Shown: piece by piece, positions 44,958 through 53,369 of the stretch
Numbering within the stretch: position 1 is the stretch's first letter
Layout of the letters: each line of letters starts with the position of its first letter
NCBI RefSeq assembly: GCF_005116475.1
Contig: NZ_SWBO01000005.1
Span: forward strand, 124,001-188,000
DNA: 64,000 nt
Origin: Pedobacter cryotolerans
GTDB lineage: Bacteria > Bacteroidota > Bacteroidia > Sphingobacteriales > Sphingobacteriaceae
Reading direction: 5' to 3'
Program-made: the position numbers and the translations under genes
The notes under the pieces: generated by a model
Told to the model about the DNA's origin: nothing
Database searches by the model: none
What the model saw: the letters and a program-made list of their open reading frames with translations, nothing else

Positions 44958-45382
44958 TGGATTCACTATTGGTACAAAAGGCACTAACTAAAGAAGAATT
45001 GGAAAAGGTTTTTGCCATCCGCAAAATTGTTTTTGTTGATGAGCAGGGTTGCCCACCAGAGCTAGAGTACGAGAATGAAGATGTTTCACATCATTTTTTA
45101 GCTTTATCAGATTATAAACCTTGTGGTGCTTGCCGTTGGCGAAAAACAGATGCTGGTTATAAATTAGAGCGCTTTGCTGTTTTAAAAGAGTTTAGAGGTT
45201 GCGGGGTAGGTAGGGCTTTAGTTGCCACTGTTTTAGCTGATTTACCGTCAGATGCACATTATATTTACCTCAACTCTCAATTAGATGCAGTGGGTTTATA
45301 TGCTAAATTTGGTTTTGTTACAGAAGGAAAACAGTTTGAAGAAGCTGGTATTCAGCATTTTAAAATGGTGAAGAAAGTTTAG
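44957..45382 (+). CDS. GNAT-family N-acetyltransferase
   Basis: A 141-aa protein with the acetyl-CoA loop EFRGCGVGRALVATVL and the C-terminal 'VGLYAKFGFVTEGKQF'. 'IRKIVFVDEQGCPPELE' at the N-terminus places it in the ElaA-like group. Substrate unknown. It is coupled to the permease-like gene by a one-base overlap. Confidence 0.88.
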   Translation: MDSLLVQKALTKEELEKVFAIRKIVFVDEQGCPPELEYENEDVSHHFLALSDYKPCGACRWRKTDAGYKLERFAVLKEFRGCGVGRALVATVLADLPSDAHYIYLNSQLDAVGLYAKFGFVTEGKQFEEAGIQHFKMVKKV

Positions 45383-45429
45383 CGAGAAAAGGCTTATTTG
45401 TGACGCCATGTTACTTAAATAATTTTAAA

Positions 45430-45537
45430 GATAAGTACATCACCACCCCGGCTTTCAGCCACCCCTCCGAAGGAGGGGAATTGCGTCTAATATTCCCTCC
45501 GACATGTCGGAGGGTGCCCATGGGGCGGGGTGGTAAA
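45430..45537. repeat. GC-rich intergenic inverted repeat
   Basis: The outer arms CACCACCCCG and CGGGGTGGT enclose two inner hairpins (ACCCCTCC..GGAGGGG and CCCTCCGAC..GTCGGAGGG). Its GC content is far above the surroundings. It has the make-up of a dispersed REP-type element. Confidence 0.65.
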
Positions 45538-45738
45538 TTAACCGCTCGATTTTAGTTCTTTATACAATATTAAGACTCCAAATACAAAACTTACTAAACA
45601 GGTGCCCCAAATTAACCAGTCTTCTAGCATATGTGGCCTAAACATAAAATGACCATGATTTCCTGCACCATATACGGCAAAACAGAATAACGCAATTAAT
45701 AATAAAATAATTGCTAGAATGATTTTTAAAATTCTCAT
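45538..45738 (-). CDS. Small two-helix membrane protein, 66 aa
   Basis: Two hydrophobic segments (about 4-24 and 43-60) are separated by a His-rich loop GNHGHFMFRPHM. No family recognised. It lies between a repeat element and the HMG-CoA lyase gene on the same strand, 48 bp from the latter. Confidence 0.6.
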   Translation of the reverse strand: MRILKIILAIILLLIALFCFAVYGAGNHGHFMFRPHMLEDWLIWGTCLVSFVFGVLILYKELKSSG

Positions 45739-45786
45739 TCCAAATAGTTAAAAATCTGTTTTTATCTGTGTCAATCTGTAGTTAAA

Positions 45787-46638
45787 TCAATTACCGCTAA
45801 AAACTTTCGCAGACAAAGCCATCGCCTCATTCCATTTCTCCATATTCAGATTCAAATCTTCGCCTTTGGCCTGCAAATAATCAATTAAATCTTCTGTCGC
45901 CATATTACCAGTTAAATCATCAGCTGCCATTGGGCAACCGCCAAAACCTTTTAAAGCACTATCAAAACGTTTACAGCCAGCTAAGTAAGCTGCTTCAATT
46001 TTTTCTAGGCGAGTAAATGGTGTACTATGTAAATGAATACCGATTTCTGTTTGCTTAAATTTCTCAATTAGTACAGGTAATATGGTTTTAATCTTCTCAG
46101 GAGTTGATACTCCTGTTGTATCGGCAAGCGACACAATTTTTACACCTCTGCTTACCAATTCATCTGCCCATTTTTCTACAATCTCTACATTCCATTCATC
46201 TCCATACGGATTACCAAATCCCATAGATAAATAAACAACCGCGGTTTTTTGGTGTTGGTCGCAAAGGTTCAGCATTTCTTCAACAGTGGTTAAAGATTGT
46301 GCTATTCTCGAATTTGTATTGCGTTGCTGAAAGGTTTCGGAGATAGAAAAAGGGAAACCAAGATAGTTAATCTCTTTGTGTTTTACCGCTTCTTCAACAC
46401 CTCTTAAATTGGCTACAATAGCCAATAGTTTCGTGCTGGTGTTCTGTAAATTTAATTGTGCTAAAACTTCTGCTGTATCACGCAATTGCGGAATAGCTTT
46501 TGGAGATACGAAACTGCCAAAATCAATCGTATCAAACCCAACTTGCAGTAACAAATTAATGTATGCTGCTTTTAAATGTGTTGGTATAAAATCGTGTAAA
46601 CCTTGCATGGCATCACGAGGGCATTCAATGAGTTTCAT
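45787..46638 (-). CDS. Hydroxymethylglutaryl-CoA lyase
   Basis: A 283-aa TIM-barrel protein with the N-terminal CPRDAMQGLHDFIPT, 'DFGSFVSPKAIPQLRDT', metal ligands in IGIHLHST, and the C-terminal active-site loop GFGGCPMAADDLTGN with its Cys. It splits HMG-CoA into acetoacetate and acetyl-CoA in leucine breakdown, which agrees with the leucine-type dehydrogenase at 23565. Confidence 0.92.
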   Translation of the reverse strand: MKLIECPRDAMQGLHDFIPTHLKAAYINLLLQVGFDTIDFGSFVSPKAIPQLRDTAEVLAQLNLQNTSTKLLAIVANLRGVEEAVKHKEINYLGFPFSISETFQQRNTNSRIAQSLTTVEEMLNLCDQHQKTAVVYLSMGFGNPYGDEWNVEIVEKWADELVSRGVKIVSLADTTGVSTPEKIKTILPVLIEKFKQTEIGIHLHSTPFTRLEKIEAAYLAGCKRFDSALKGFGGCPMAADDLTGNMATEDLIDYLQAKGEDLNLNMEKWNEAMALSAKVFSGN

Positions 46639-46764
46639 TTTTTGAGATGTTAGAAGTTAGAAGTTAGATTTGAGATATGAGATTTGAGATTTGAGACTTT
46701 GTTTATCGCCAAAAACAATGAACTAATTTTGAGCCTAACGAAATCTCGATTTATCGGGAAACTG

Positions 46765-48102
46765 TTAAACTTTCGGACTTTCCGTCTTCCCAACTTGCGG
46801 ACTTTCTTCCGTCTGCAAACTATTAATCGCTTTCCACTTTTCGCCTTTAATAAATGGCCTGATAATTAATCTCGTACCTCTATCGTAACTGAAATAACTC
46901 CACACCCAGTTTACAAAAACGATTAATTTATTTCTAAAGCCTACTAAAGTCATTAAGTGTACAAACATCCAAGTAAACCAAGCAAATATGCCTTGAAAAC
47001 GGATTTTACCGATATCAACTACAGCTCTGTTTCTACCTACTGTAGCCATACTTCCTTTATCAAAGTATTTGAAATTTTCTGTTGGTTTGCCTTCAATAAT
47101 GTTTAGTAGGTTTTTGGCTAGTAAAGTTCCCTGTTGTATAGCCGCTGGTGCCACACCGGGATGCCCATTTGGAGTTTCATCTGTAATCATCGCGGCAACA
47201 TCTCCAACCGCATAAATATTTTGGTAGCATTCTACTTTATTAATCCGATCTACTTTTAAACGGTTGCCACGTACCGTACATTCTGGATTTAAACCGTCTA
47301 AAATCACACCCTTAACACCCGCACTCCAAATTACTGTTGCTGATGAGATGTTTCTGCCATCAAGTAATTCAATTGTTTTGCCATTATAGCTTTTTACCCT
47401 TGCATTGGTATATACCAAAACGCCCATTTCTTCTAAAAACTGTTGCGATTTTTGTTGTGCTTGCACAGACATTGGTCCTAACAATTCTGGAGAACCCTCA
47501 ATTAAATAAATATTTACCTGATCAATATTTATTTCCGAATAATCATTTTTTAAAACGTGGCGCTTTAATTCGGCTAAAGCACCCGCTGTTTCTACACCTG
47601 TTGGGCCGCCACCAACCACTACAAAATTTAATAATTCTGCTTTAGTTGTTGGTTCTGAGGTAATTAACGATTGCTCTAAGTTTTGCAGAATTAAACTTCT
47701 CAAATTTAAGGCCTCTGGTATAGATTTCATCGGCATTGCATTTTGCTGAATTTCATCTTGACCAAAAAAGTTACTGGTAGAACCCGTTGCAATTACCAAA
47801 TGATCGTAATGAATTGCTCCAATTGTTGTTAAAAGTTTGTTTTCTTCAGGAATTACTTTTTTAACCTCAGTAACTCTAAATTTAAGATTTTTTTGCCCTT
47901 TAAAAATTTTTCTGATCGGAAAAGCGATCGAATCTGCTTCTAAACCACCAGTAGCAACTTGGTAAAGTAAAGGTTGAAAGGTGTGGTAATTATGTTTGTC
48001 GAGTATTGTTACATCTACCTCTTTATTTCTTAATTTTTTTGCCAATTCTATCCCACCAAAACCACCACCAACAATTACAATTCTTTGTCTTTTGTTTTCC
48101 AT
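46765..48102 (-). CDS. Type II NADH dehydrogenase-like FAD oxidoreductase
   Basis: A 445-aa protein with two dinucleotide-binding motifs (VGGGFGGIELAKKL at the N-terminus, VVGGGPTGVETAGAL near 170) and 'VYAVGDVAA' near 300. The C-terminal third has a hydrophobic amphipathic part ('IRFQGIFAWFTWMFVHLMTL') for membrane attachment. It passes electrons from NADH to menaquinone without pumping protons. Its last 13 residues, ESPQVGKTESPKV, are encoded by a tandem DNA repeat and look like an add-on. Confidence 0.92.
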   Translation of the reverse strand: MENKRQRIVIVGGGFGGIELAKKLRNKEVDVTILDKHNYHTFQPLLYQVATGGLEADSIAFPIRKIFKGQKNLKFRVTEVKKVIPEENKLLTTIGAIHYDHLVIATGSTSNFFGQDEIQQNAMPMKSIPEALNLRSLILQNLEQSLITSEPTTKAELLNFVVVGGGPTGVETAGALAELKRHVLKNDYSEINIDQVNIYLIEGSPELLGPMSVQAQQKSQQFLEEMGVLVYTNARVKSYNGKTIELLDGRNISSATVIWSAGVKGVILDGLNPECTVRGNRLKVDRINKVECYQNIYAVGDVAAMITDETPNGHPGVAPAAIQQGTLLAKNLLNIIEGKPTENFKYFDKGSMATVGRNRAVVDIGKIRFQGIFAWFTWMFVHLMTLVGFRNKLIVFVNWVWSYFSYDRGTRLIIRPFIKGEKWKAINSLQTEESPQVGKTESPKV

Positions 48103-48245
48103 AGTAAATAAACTATTTAGCCTATTAAATAGTTTGTCAAATATAGCAAGTTATAAATTGAATAAATGTAAAACCAATCGAAGTAATGATAAAGCAGAAT
48201 ATTAAATTTTTTTGAAAAACTATGTCAGTGCTTTTGGCTTTTTCA

Positions 48246-48527
48246 GCCCCGCTTTTTAATCGCCTGCCTGCCGGACAGGCAGGGGTTTATATTACAAAGG
48301 CAGTAGTTCTTTTGAATTTTACCCTATCAGCGTAAGAGGTTAAACGCAGTTTCTTTGTCTCCTCCGCCGCGGCGGAAGGGGCAAGACAGATAGAAGTTCT
48401 CACTCAATCATTCATAGGCTGAAGTTATTTTCAGCCTCTCCTAAGCATTTCTTGCTTTGTTATTTAAACCCGATTGCAACGAAAAGCTCCCGATTTTTTC
48501 ATCGGGACTTGAAGTGGAAAGCGGGGC
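48246..48527. repeat. Repeat element with inverted ends
   Basis: The inverted ends GCCCCGCTTT and AAAGCGGGGC lie about 270 bp apart, with CTCCCGATTTTTTCATCGGG near the right end forming its own hairpin. There is no ORF. It looks like a dispersed, MITE-sized unit. Confidence 0.5.
48263..48283. repeat. Palindrome CCTGCCTG-CCGGA-CAGGCAGG
   Basis: A perfect 8-bp stem. Related CTGCCT/AGGCAG sequences occur after glmM (33281) and, as tandem AGGC units, near 63313. Confidence 0.65.
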
Positions 48528-48674
48528 AGGAGCAGGCGATGAAATGCTGACATTATTTTACACCTCACCCTTTTAAAGTTAGTGGTTAAACGCAGTTCCT
48601 TCGTTCCCCTCTCCTTGAGGAGAGGGGCTTGGCAGACAGCATGCAAGCTCTAACCTTTCACGGGGTGAGGTCAC

Positions 48675-48703
48675 AAAAAAAGGGTTCCGAAAAATCGAAA
48701 CCC
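48675..48703 (-). terminator. Terminator of secDF
   Basis: On the minus strand GGGTTTCGA and TCGGAACCC form a stem with one mismatch around a 4-base loop and lead into a 7-base T run. Confidence 0.8.
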
Positions 48704-48730
48704 TGATATTCTTTTTAAAGATTAAATTAA

Positions 48731-51694
48731 CTAAGCTTTTTTAGATGCTTCGTCTTTAGATAAATCGATTACAATTGGAGTAGAGATACATAATGATGAA
48801 TATGTACCAATAATACGACCAATTAATAAGGCGAAAATAAATCCTCTAATGCTATCTCCACCAAAAATGAAGATTACAATTAATACGAAGAATACCGTTA
48901 ACGAAGTTAAAATAGTACGACTTAAAGTACTGTTTAATGCGAAGTTGATTAAAGTATCACGTTCTGCACCATAAACATCTTCTTTTCCTTTTTCTGCCAA
49001 ACGCTCACGGATACGGTCAAATACAACAACTGTTTCTGTCATGGTGTAACCCATTACCGTTAAAATAGCTGCAATAAAATCTTGTCCAATCTCTAAAGGG
49101 AAAGGTAAAACACCATCTAAAATAGTATAGAATGATAATACCAAGGCCACATCATGAAATAATGCGATAACCGCACCCAAACCATATTGCCATTTACGGA
49201 AACGAACCAAGATATAGATAAACATTACCAAACAAGAGAACAAAATTGCTCCGTAAGCTCCGTAAATAATATCATTTGCAATAGTTGGTGTTACTTTTTG
49301 AGAACTTTCAATTTCGTATTTAGCACCTAATTCTCCCAAACCTTTTCTTAATGCATTTTCTACAGTTTTATCAGCATTAGGATCTTGATCATTAATGTGG
49401 TAAGGAGTAGTGATTTTTAATGCATTATCAGTACCAGCAGTTTTAACCAAAGCTTCTTCGCCTTCAAAATTAGCTGATAATTTTTCTGCAACTTCTGAGG
49501 TATTCATTGGTTTATCGAAAGTAACCATGTACGTTCTTCCACCTTTAAAATCTACACCTAAGTGCAAGCCGTCATTTTTAATGTAAAATATAATACCTAA
49601 AGCAATAATTGCAGCAGAGATCATATAATATAACTTTCTGCGACCAACAAAGTTGAAAGCAATATTTTTAAATGCATTTCTAGTTACACTATTATCGAAA
49701 GAGATGTTAGCTTTTCTTTTTAACATCGATTCGAAAATAACTCTTGAAATTAATACGGCTGCAAAGAACGAAGTGATTACACCCACACAAAGCGTTACAG
49801 CAAAACCACGAACTGGTCCAGTACCAAATACTGCTAAAATACCACCTAAAATAAATAAGGTTACGTTAGAGTCGATGATAGACGACATGGCATGTTTAAA
49901 GCCTTCTTTAATAGCGGTAGCTGTGTTTTTACCTAAAGCGAGTTCCTCTCGAACACGTTCAAATATCAGGATGTTGGCATCTACTGATAAACCAATAGTT
50001 AATACGATACCAGCTATACCAGGTAATGTTAATACAGCACCAAATGCTGCCAACACACCCATTATAAAGAATAAGTTAATTACTAAGGCAATATTAGCAA
50101 CCCAACCTGCTTTGTTGTAATACAAAGCCATAAATGCTAAAATAACAGCAAATGCAATTACAAATGAAGCTAAACCGCTATCAATTGCTTGCTGACCTAA
50201 AGAAGGACCAACTACATAATCTGATACGATTTTTGCTGGAGCTGGTAATTTACCCGCTTTTAAAATGTTTGATAAATCTTTAGTATCTTCTGGAGTAAAA
50301 CTTCCAGAGATTGAAGAAACACCATTTGGAATTTCGTTTTGTACAGTTGGAGCAGAATAAACTGTATTATCTAATACAATTGCAATTGCTTTTTTGTTAT
50401 TTGGATCTGCAGATGCATCAGCAGTAACTTTTTTCCATTTAGTAGCACCTTCAGAAGTCATGTACATGGTAACTTCTGGATTATTATTCTGATCGAATGA
50501 ATCACGAGCATTAGCTACTGACTCGCCACCTAAATCTGGTTTGCCATCTAACGAAGTAACTTTAATTGCATATAATTCAAAAACCTTGTTTTTATCCATT
50601 GGTTTTAAACTCCACATGAATTTAAGTGTACCTGGAATTAAAGATTTAATATCTGGTCTAGCGAAATATGCATTCACTTTAGCCGTATCTTTTTGTAAAA
50701 CCCAACCAACTACTGGTCCAGGGCGTAAAGCTTGCTGACCGTTTTCTGCTTGGTAAGTAGGAATGCTTAAAACTGCATATAATGGATTTTTCTTTGCAGC
50801 TTCTGCAGCTAAAGCAGTTGATGAAGTATCTTTTACTTTACCACCTTTCACCATATCGGCTAATTTACCACCTGTAGCTTTAGTTGTATCAACTGCAGCA
50901 GTTGTAGTATTAGCAACTGTATCTTTAACTGTTACAGCCAAAGTTTTATTGATGTTTTCTAAAATACCAACAACTTCTTCATTTTGGTAAACTTGCCAAA
51001 ATTGTAACTCAGCAGAACCTTGTAATAATTTACGAACACGTTCTTTATCTTGTACGCCCGGCATCTCAATGAAAATTCTGTTAGAACCTTCTTGTTTTTG
51101 CATATTCGGACTAACCATACCAAAACCATCGATACGGCTACGTAAAATTACAAATGAACGATCGATAGCACTAGTAGCTTCTTTAGATAAATAACTTTTT
51201 ACCTCAGCATTGCTAGCGTTAGCTTTTAATAAAGTAGTATTATCTTGATTAGCAAAAAAATCTGCTAATTTGCCGTTTGGAGCTAGTTTTTCATATTCAC
51301 TTACAAATAAAGAGATGTAATCTTTACCACCAGCATTCATTTGCGTTTGTGCATTTTGTAATGCTTGGTTAAAAGTAGCATCGTTGGTATTGTTAGCTAA
51401 AGATTTGGTTAGCTCAGCTAATGAAATCTCCATGGTAACGTTCATACCACCTTTTAAATCTAGTCCAAGGTTAATTTCTTTACCTTTTACTTGTTGGTAT
51501 GTTAAGCCTAAAACTGGATAAACTGGCTCATTAGCCATTGAATCCAAATATGATTTTTCTTTAACGGCATCGCCTTTGGCAAACGCTTTTGCGTCTTTTT
51601 CTACATTGTATGTAACCAAATTAAATGATAACGAATACAGACAAACAATACCTAATAGTATTGCCATAAATTTAATAAAACCTTTACCTTGCAT
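48731..51694 (-). CDS. secDF: Fused protein translocase subunit SecDF
   Basis: A 987-aa fusion. The SecD half has the D1 motif LGLDLKGGMNVTMEI and six helices ending in 'LTIGLSVDANILIFERVREE'. The SecF half has GVDFKGGRTYMVTF and 'GYTMTETVVVFDRIRERLAE'. An Ala/Thr-rich, Lys-rich stretch (about 255-310) interrupts the first periplasmic domain and is longer than in E. coli SecD. It uses the proton gradient to pull proteins out of the Sec channel. It works with YajC (26155). Confidence 0.96.
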   Translation of the reverse strand: MQGKGFIKFMAILLGIVCLYSLSFNLVTYNVEKDAKAFAKGDAVKEKSYLDSMANEPVYPVLGLTYQQVKGKEINLGLDLKGGMNVTMEISLAELTKSLANNTNDATFNQALQNAQTQMNAGGKDYISLFVSEYEKLAPNGKLADFFANQDNTTLLKANASNAEVKSYLSKEATSAIDRSFVILRSRIDGFGMVSPNMQKQEGSNRIFIEMPGVQDKERVRKLLQGSAELQFWQVYQNEEVVGILENINKTLAVTVKDTVANTTTAAVDTTKATGGKLADMVKGGKVKDTSSTALAAEAAKKNPLYAVLSIPTYQAENGQQALRPGPVVGWVLQKDTAKVNAYFARPDIKSLIPGTLKFMWSLKPMDKNKVFELYAIKVTSLDGKPDLGGESVANARDSFDQNNNPEVTMYMTSEGATKWKKVTADASADPNNKKAIAIVLDNTVYSAPTVQNEIPNGVSSISGSFTPEDTKDLSNILKAGKLPAPAKIVSDYVVGPSLGQQAIDSGLASFVIAFAVILAFMALYYNKAGWVANIALVINLFFIMGVLAAFGAVLTLPGIAGIVLTIGLSVDANILIFERVREELALGKNTATAIKEGFKHAMSSIIDSNVTLFILGGILAVFGTGPVRGFAVTLCVGVITSFFAAVLISRVIFESMLKRKANISFDNSVTRNAFKNIAFNFVGRRKLYYMISAAIIALGIIFYIKNDGLHLGVDFKGGRTYMVTFDKPMNTSEVAEKLSANFEGEEALVKTAGTDNALKITTPYHINDQDPNADKTVENALRKGLGELGAKYEIESSQKVTPTIANDIIYGAYGAILFSCLVMFIYILVRFRKWQYGLGAVIALFHDVALVLSFYTILDGVLPFPLEIGQDFIAAILTVMGYTMTETVVVFDRIRERLAEKGKEDVYGAERDTLINFALNSTLSRTILTSLTVFFVLIVIFIFGGDSIRGFIFALLIGRIIGTYSSLCISTPIVIDLSKDEASKKA

Positions 51695-51741
51695 CTTTTG
51701 TTGTGTAATTATTTCTTATTTGCTGTTTTTAAACAAGTCGG

Positions 51742-51749
51742 CAAATCTA
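51742..51749 (-). promoter_or_regulatory. -7 box (TAGATTTG) for secDF
   Basis: On the minus strand TAGATTTG followed by CCGAC fits TAnnTTTG, 48 bp before the ATG. Confidence 0.45.
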
Positions 51750-51803
51750 ATTATTTTTTTAAATAATAAGACTTGTTATTTAACTTTTGTTAAGGAAGTT
51801 GAG

Positions 51804-52292
51804 TTATATGCGTTCCAACGTTGAAAAAGTGTAAGCTACACTATTTTTTTCATCTGCTGGATGAAATTCTGAACTGATCTCTTTCCATTCATTTTTATTT
51901 AACTCAGGGAAATATACATCAGCCTCGTAAGTTTGGTGTACTGTTGTTAAATAAATTCTATCGGTAAACTGTATTGCATGTTTGTAGATTTCTGCCCCAC
52001 CAATTATAAAAACTTCATTTTCACCTTCGCAGAGCGATATTGCGGCGTTTAAGCTATTTACTACTTCTACATTTGATATTTGAAGATCAGTTGCTCGGGT
52101 AATTACAATATTTCTTCTATTTGGTAAAGGTCTACCAATAGAATCGTAAGTTTTTCGGCCCATTATTATGGTATGCCCCGATGTAATTTCTTTGAAATGT
52201 TTTAAATCAGCAGGTAAATGCCAAAGTAATTGATTGTCTTTACCAATGGCATTGTTTTCTGAAATGGCTACTATGATGGATATTTGGTTCAT
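51804..52292 (-). CDS. folA: Dihydrofolate reductase
   Basis: A 162-aa protein with ISENNAIGKDNQLLWHLPAD at the N-terminus (substrate-binding Trp and Asp), IIMGRKTYDSIGRPLP and VFIIGGAEIYKHAI. It regenerates tetrahydrofolate, which the thymidylate synthase just upstream oxidises to dihydrofolate. The two genes are separated by a 108-bp gap filled with a REP-type hairpin. Confidence 0.96.
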   Translation of the reverse strand: MNQISIIVAISENNAIGKDNQLLWHLPADLKHFKEITSGHTIIMGRKTYDSIGRPLPNRRNIVITRATDLQISNVEVVNSLNAAISLCEGENEVFIIGGAEIYKHAIQFTDRIYLTTVHQTYEADVYFPELNKNEWKEISSEFHPADEKNSVAYTFSTLERI

Positions 52293-52318
52293 TGGTTCAT
52301 TGGTTCAAGAGGGACATC

Positions 52319-52395
52319 TTTCGTCATTGCGAGGTACGAAGCAATCTTAAAGCGATTTGCTAAAAGGAGATTGCTTCGTACCTCGCAATGACGAT
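52319..52395. repeat. REP-type hairpin between folA and thyA
   Basis: CGTCATTGCGAGGTACGAAG plus CAATCT pairs with AGATTGCTTCGTACCTCGCA plus ATGACG, a near-perfect 26-bp stem with a loop of about 20 bases. This sequence type is widespread in unrelated bacteria. It may limit read-through between thyA and folA. Confidence 0.8.
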
Positions 52396-52400
52396 TTAAT

Positions 52401-53222
52401 TTATACAGCAACAATCCCCTTAATATGTGGATGTGGATCGTAATTATCTAATGTAAAATCCTCAAACTTAAAATCGAATATGTTTTTTACCTCAGGATTT
52501 ATTTTCATTGTTGGTAAAGGTCTTGTTTCTCTACTTAATTGTAAGTTAGCTTGTTCGATATGATTATTGTATAAATGTGCATCGCCCAGGGTATGTACAA
52601 AATCACCGTACGCTAAATCGCAAACTTGGGCAACCATCATTGTTAAAAGCGCATAAGATGCAATGTTAAAAGGAACGCCTAAAAAGATATCCGCACTGCG
52701 TTGGTATAATTGCAAACTAAGCTTTCCCTTAGTTTCCCCCTTCAGGGGGTCAGGGGGTGCTACGTAAAACTGAAAAAATGCGTGACAAGGAGGTAGAGCC
52801 ATATTTTCAACTTCAGCAACATTCCATGCAGAAACAATTATCCTTCTAGAATCTGGATTGTTTTTAATGGTATTGATGATTTGGGTGATTTGATCGATCG
52901 ATTCGCCGTTTGGTTTTGGCCATGAGCGCCACTGCGAACCATAAACTGGACCTAAATCTCCATTTTCATCCGCCCATTCATCCCAAATGCGTACGCCATT
53001 TTCTTTTAAATATTTGATGTTCGTATCGCCGCTTAAAAACCAAATTAGCTCATGTATAATTGATTTTAAATGCAGCTTTTTAGTAGTTACCATCGGGAAA
53101 CCATCTGCTAAATTAAATCGCATTTGATATCCGAATACGCTTATCGTTCCAGTTCCAGTACGATCGTGTTTTTGTGTGCCATTATCCAGCACATGCTGCA
53201 TTAAATCTAAATATTGTTTCAT
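52401..53222 (-). CDS. thyA: Thymidylate synthase with a nine-residue repeat-encoded insertion
   Basis: A 273-aa protein, nine more than E. coli ThyA. Catalytic Cys146 lies in [13 protein letters not shown], with RRIIVSAWN and '[18 protein letters not shown]' as expected. Between A155 and the conserved GKLSLQLYQ is [10 protein letters not shown] where relatives have one residue; this part is encoded by a GC-rich palindromic repeat (52728-52757). The insertion is in frame and falls at a surface turn between strands, so the enzyme may still work. It converts dUMP to dTMP. TAGTTTTG at 53261-53268 is a probable -7 box. Confidence 0.96.
   Translation of the reverse strand: MKQYLDLMQHVLDNGTQKHDRTGTGTISVFGYQMRFNLADGFPMVTTKKLHLKSIIHELIWFLSGDTNIKYLKENGVRIWDEWADENGDLGPVYGSQWRSWPKPNGESIDQITQIINTIKNNPDSRRIIVSAWNVAEVENMALPPCHAFFQFYVAPPDPLKGETKGKLSLQLYQRSADIFLGVPFNIASYALLTMMVAQVCDLAYGDFVHTLGDAHLYNNHIEQANLQLSRETRPLPTMKINPEVKNIFDFKFEDFTLDNYDPHPHIKGIVAV
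52728..52757. repeat. CCCCCT..AGGGGG repeat inside thyA
   Basis: TTTCCCCCTTCAGGGGGTCA contains a 6-bp stem with a 2-base loop. Similar units occur outside genes at 16091, 35438 and 53224. Its edges coincide with the extra residues of ThyA. Confidence 0.75.
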
Positions 53223-53260
53223 ACCCCAACCCCTAAAGGGGCTTTTATTTTTAATTTAAG

Positions 53261-53268
53261 CAAAACTA
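53261..53268 (-). promoter_or_regulatory. -7 box (TAGTTTTG) for thyA
   Basis: On the minus strand it matches TAnnTTTG. The CCCCTAAAGGGG repeat lies between it and the thyA ATG, within the leader. Confidence 0.4.
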
Positions 53269-53369
53269 TAAATTTATACCTTTTTTATTGTCTTGGTTTT
53301 TCCACAATATGAAAATTTAAGCTTGAAAAATGATTAAAGACCTTAAATCTGTTTAAATTAAGAAATTAC

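Larger units (their letters stand above)
48103..48730. other. Gene-free gap with repeat elements and the secDF terminator
   Basis: It holds no gene; a 60-codon frame at 48464-48646 runs through repeats. It contains an element with GCCCCGCTTT (about 48246) and AAAGCGGGGC (about 48517) as inverted ends, the palindrome at 48263, two TTAAACGCAGTT motifs (48342 and 48588) and a CCCCTCTCC..GGAGAGGGG hairpin near 48605. Confidence 0.7.

Noticed and set aside
48464..48646. 60-codon minus-strand ORF downstream of secDF
   Set aside because: It consists of repeat-element DNA read in one frame.
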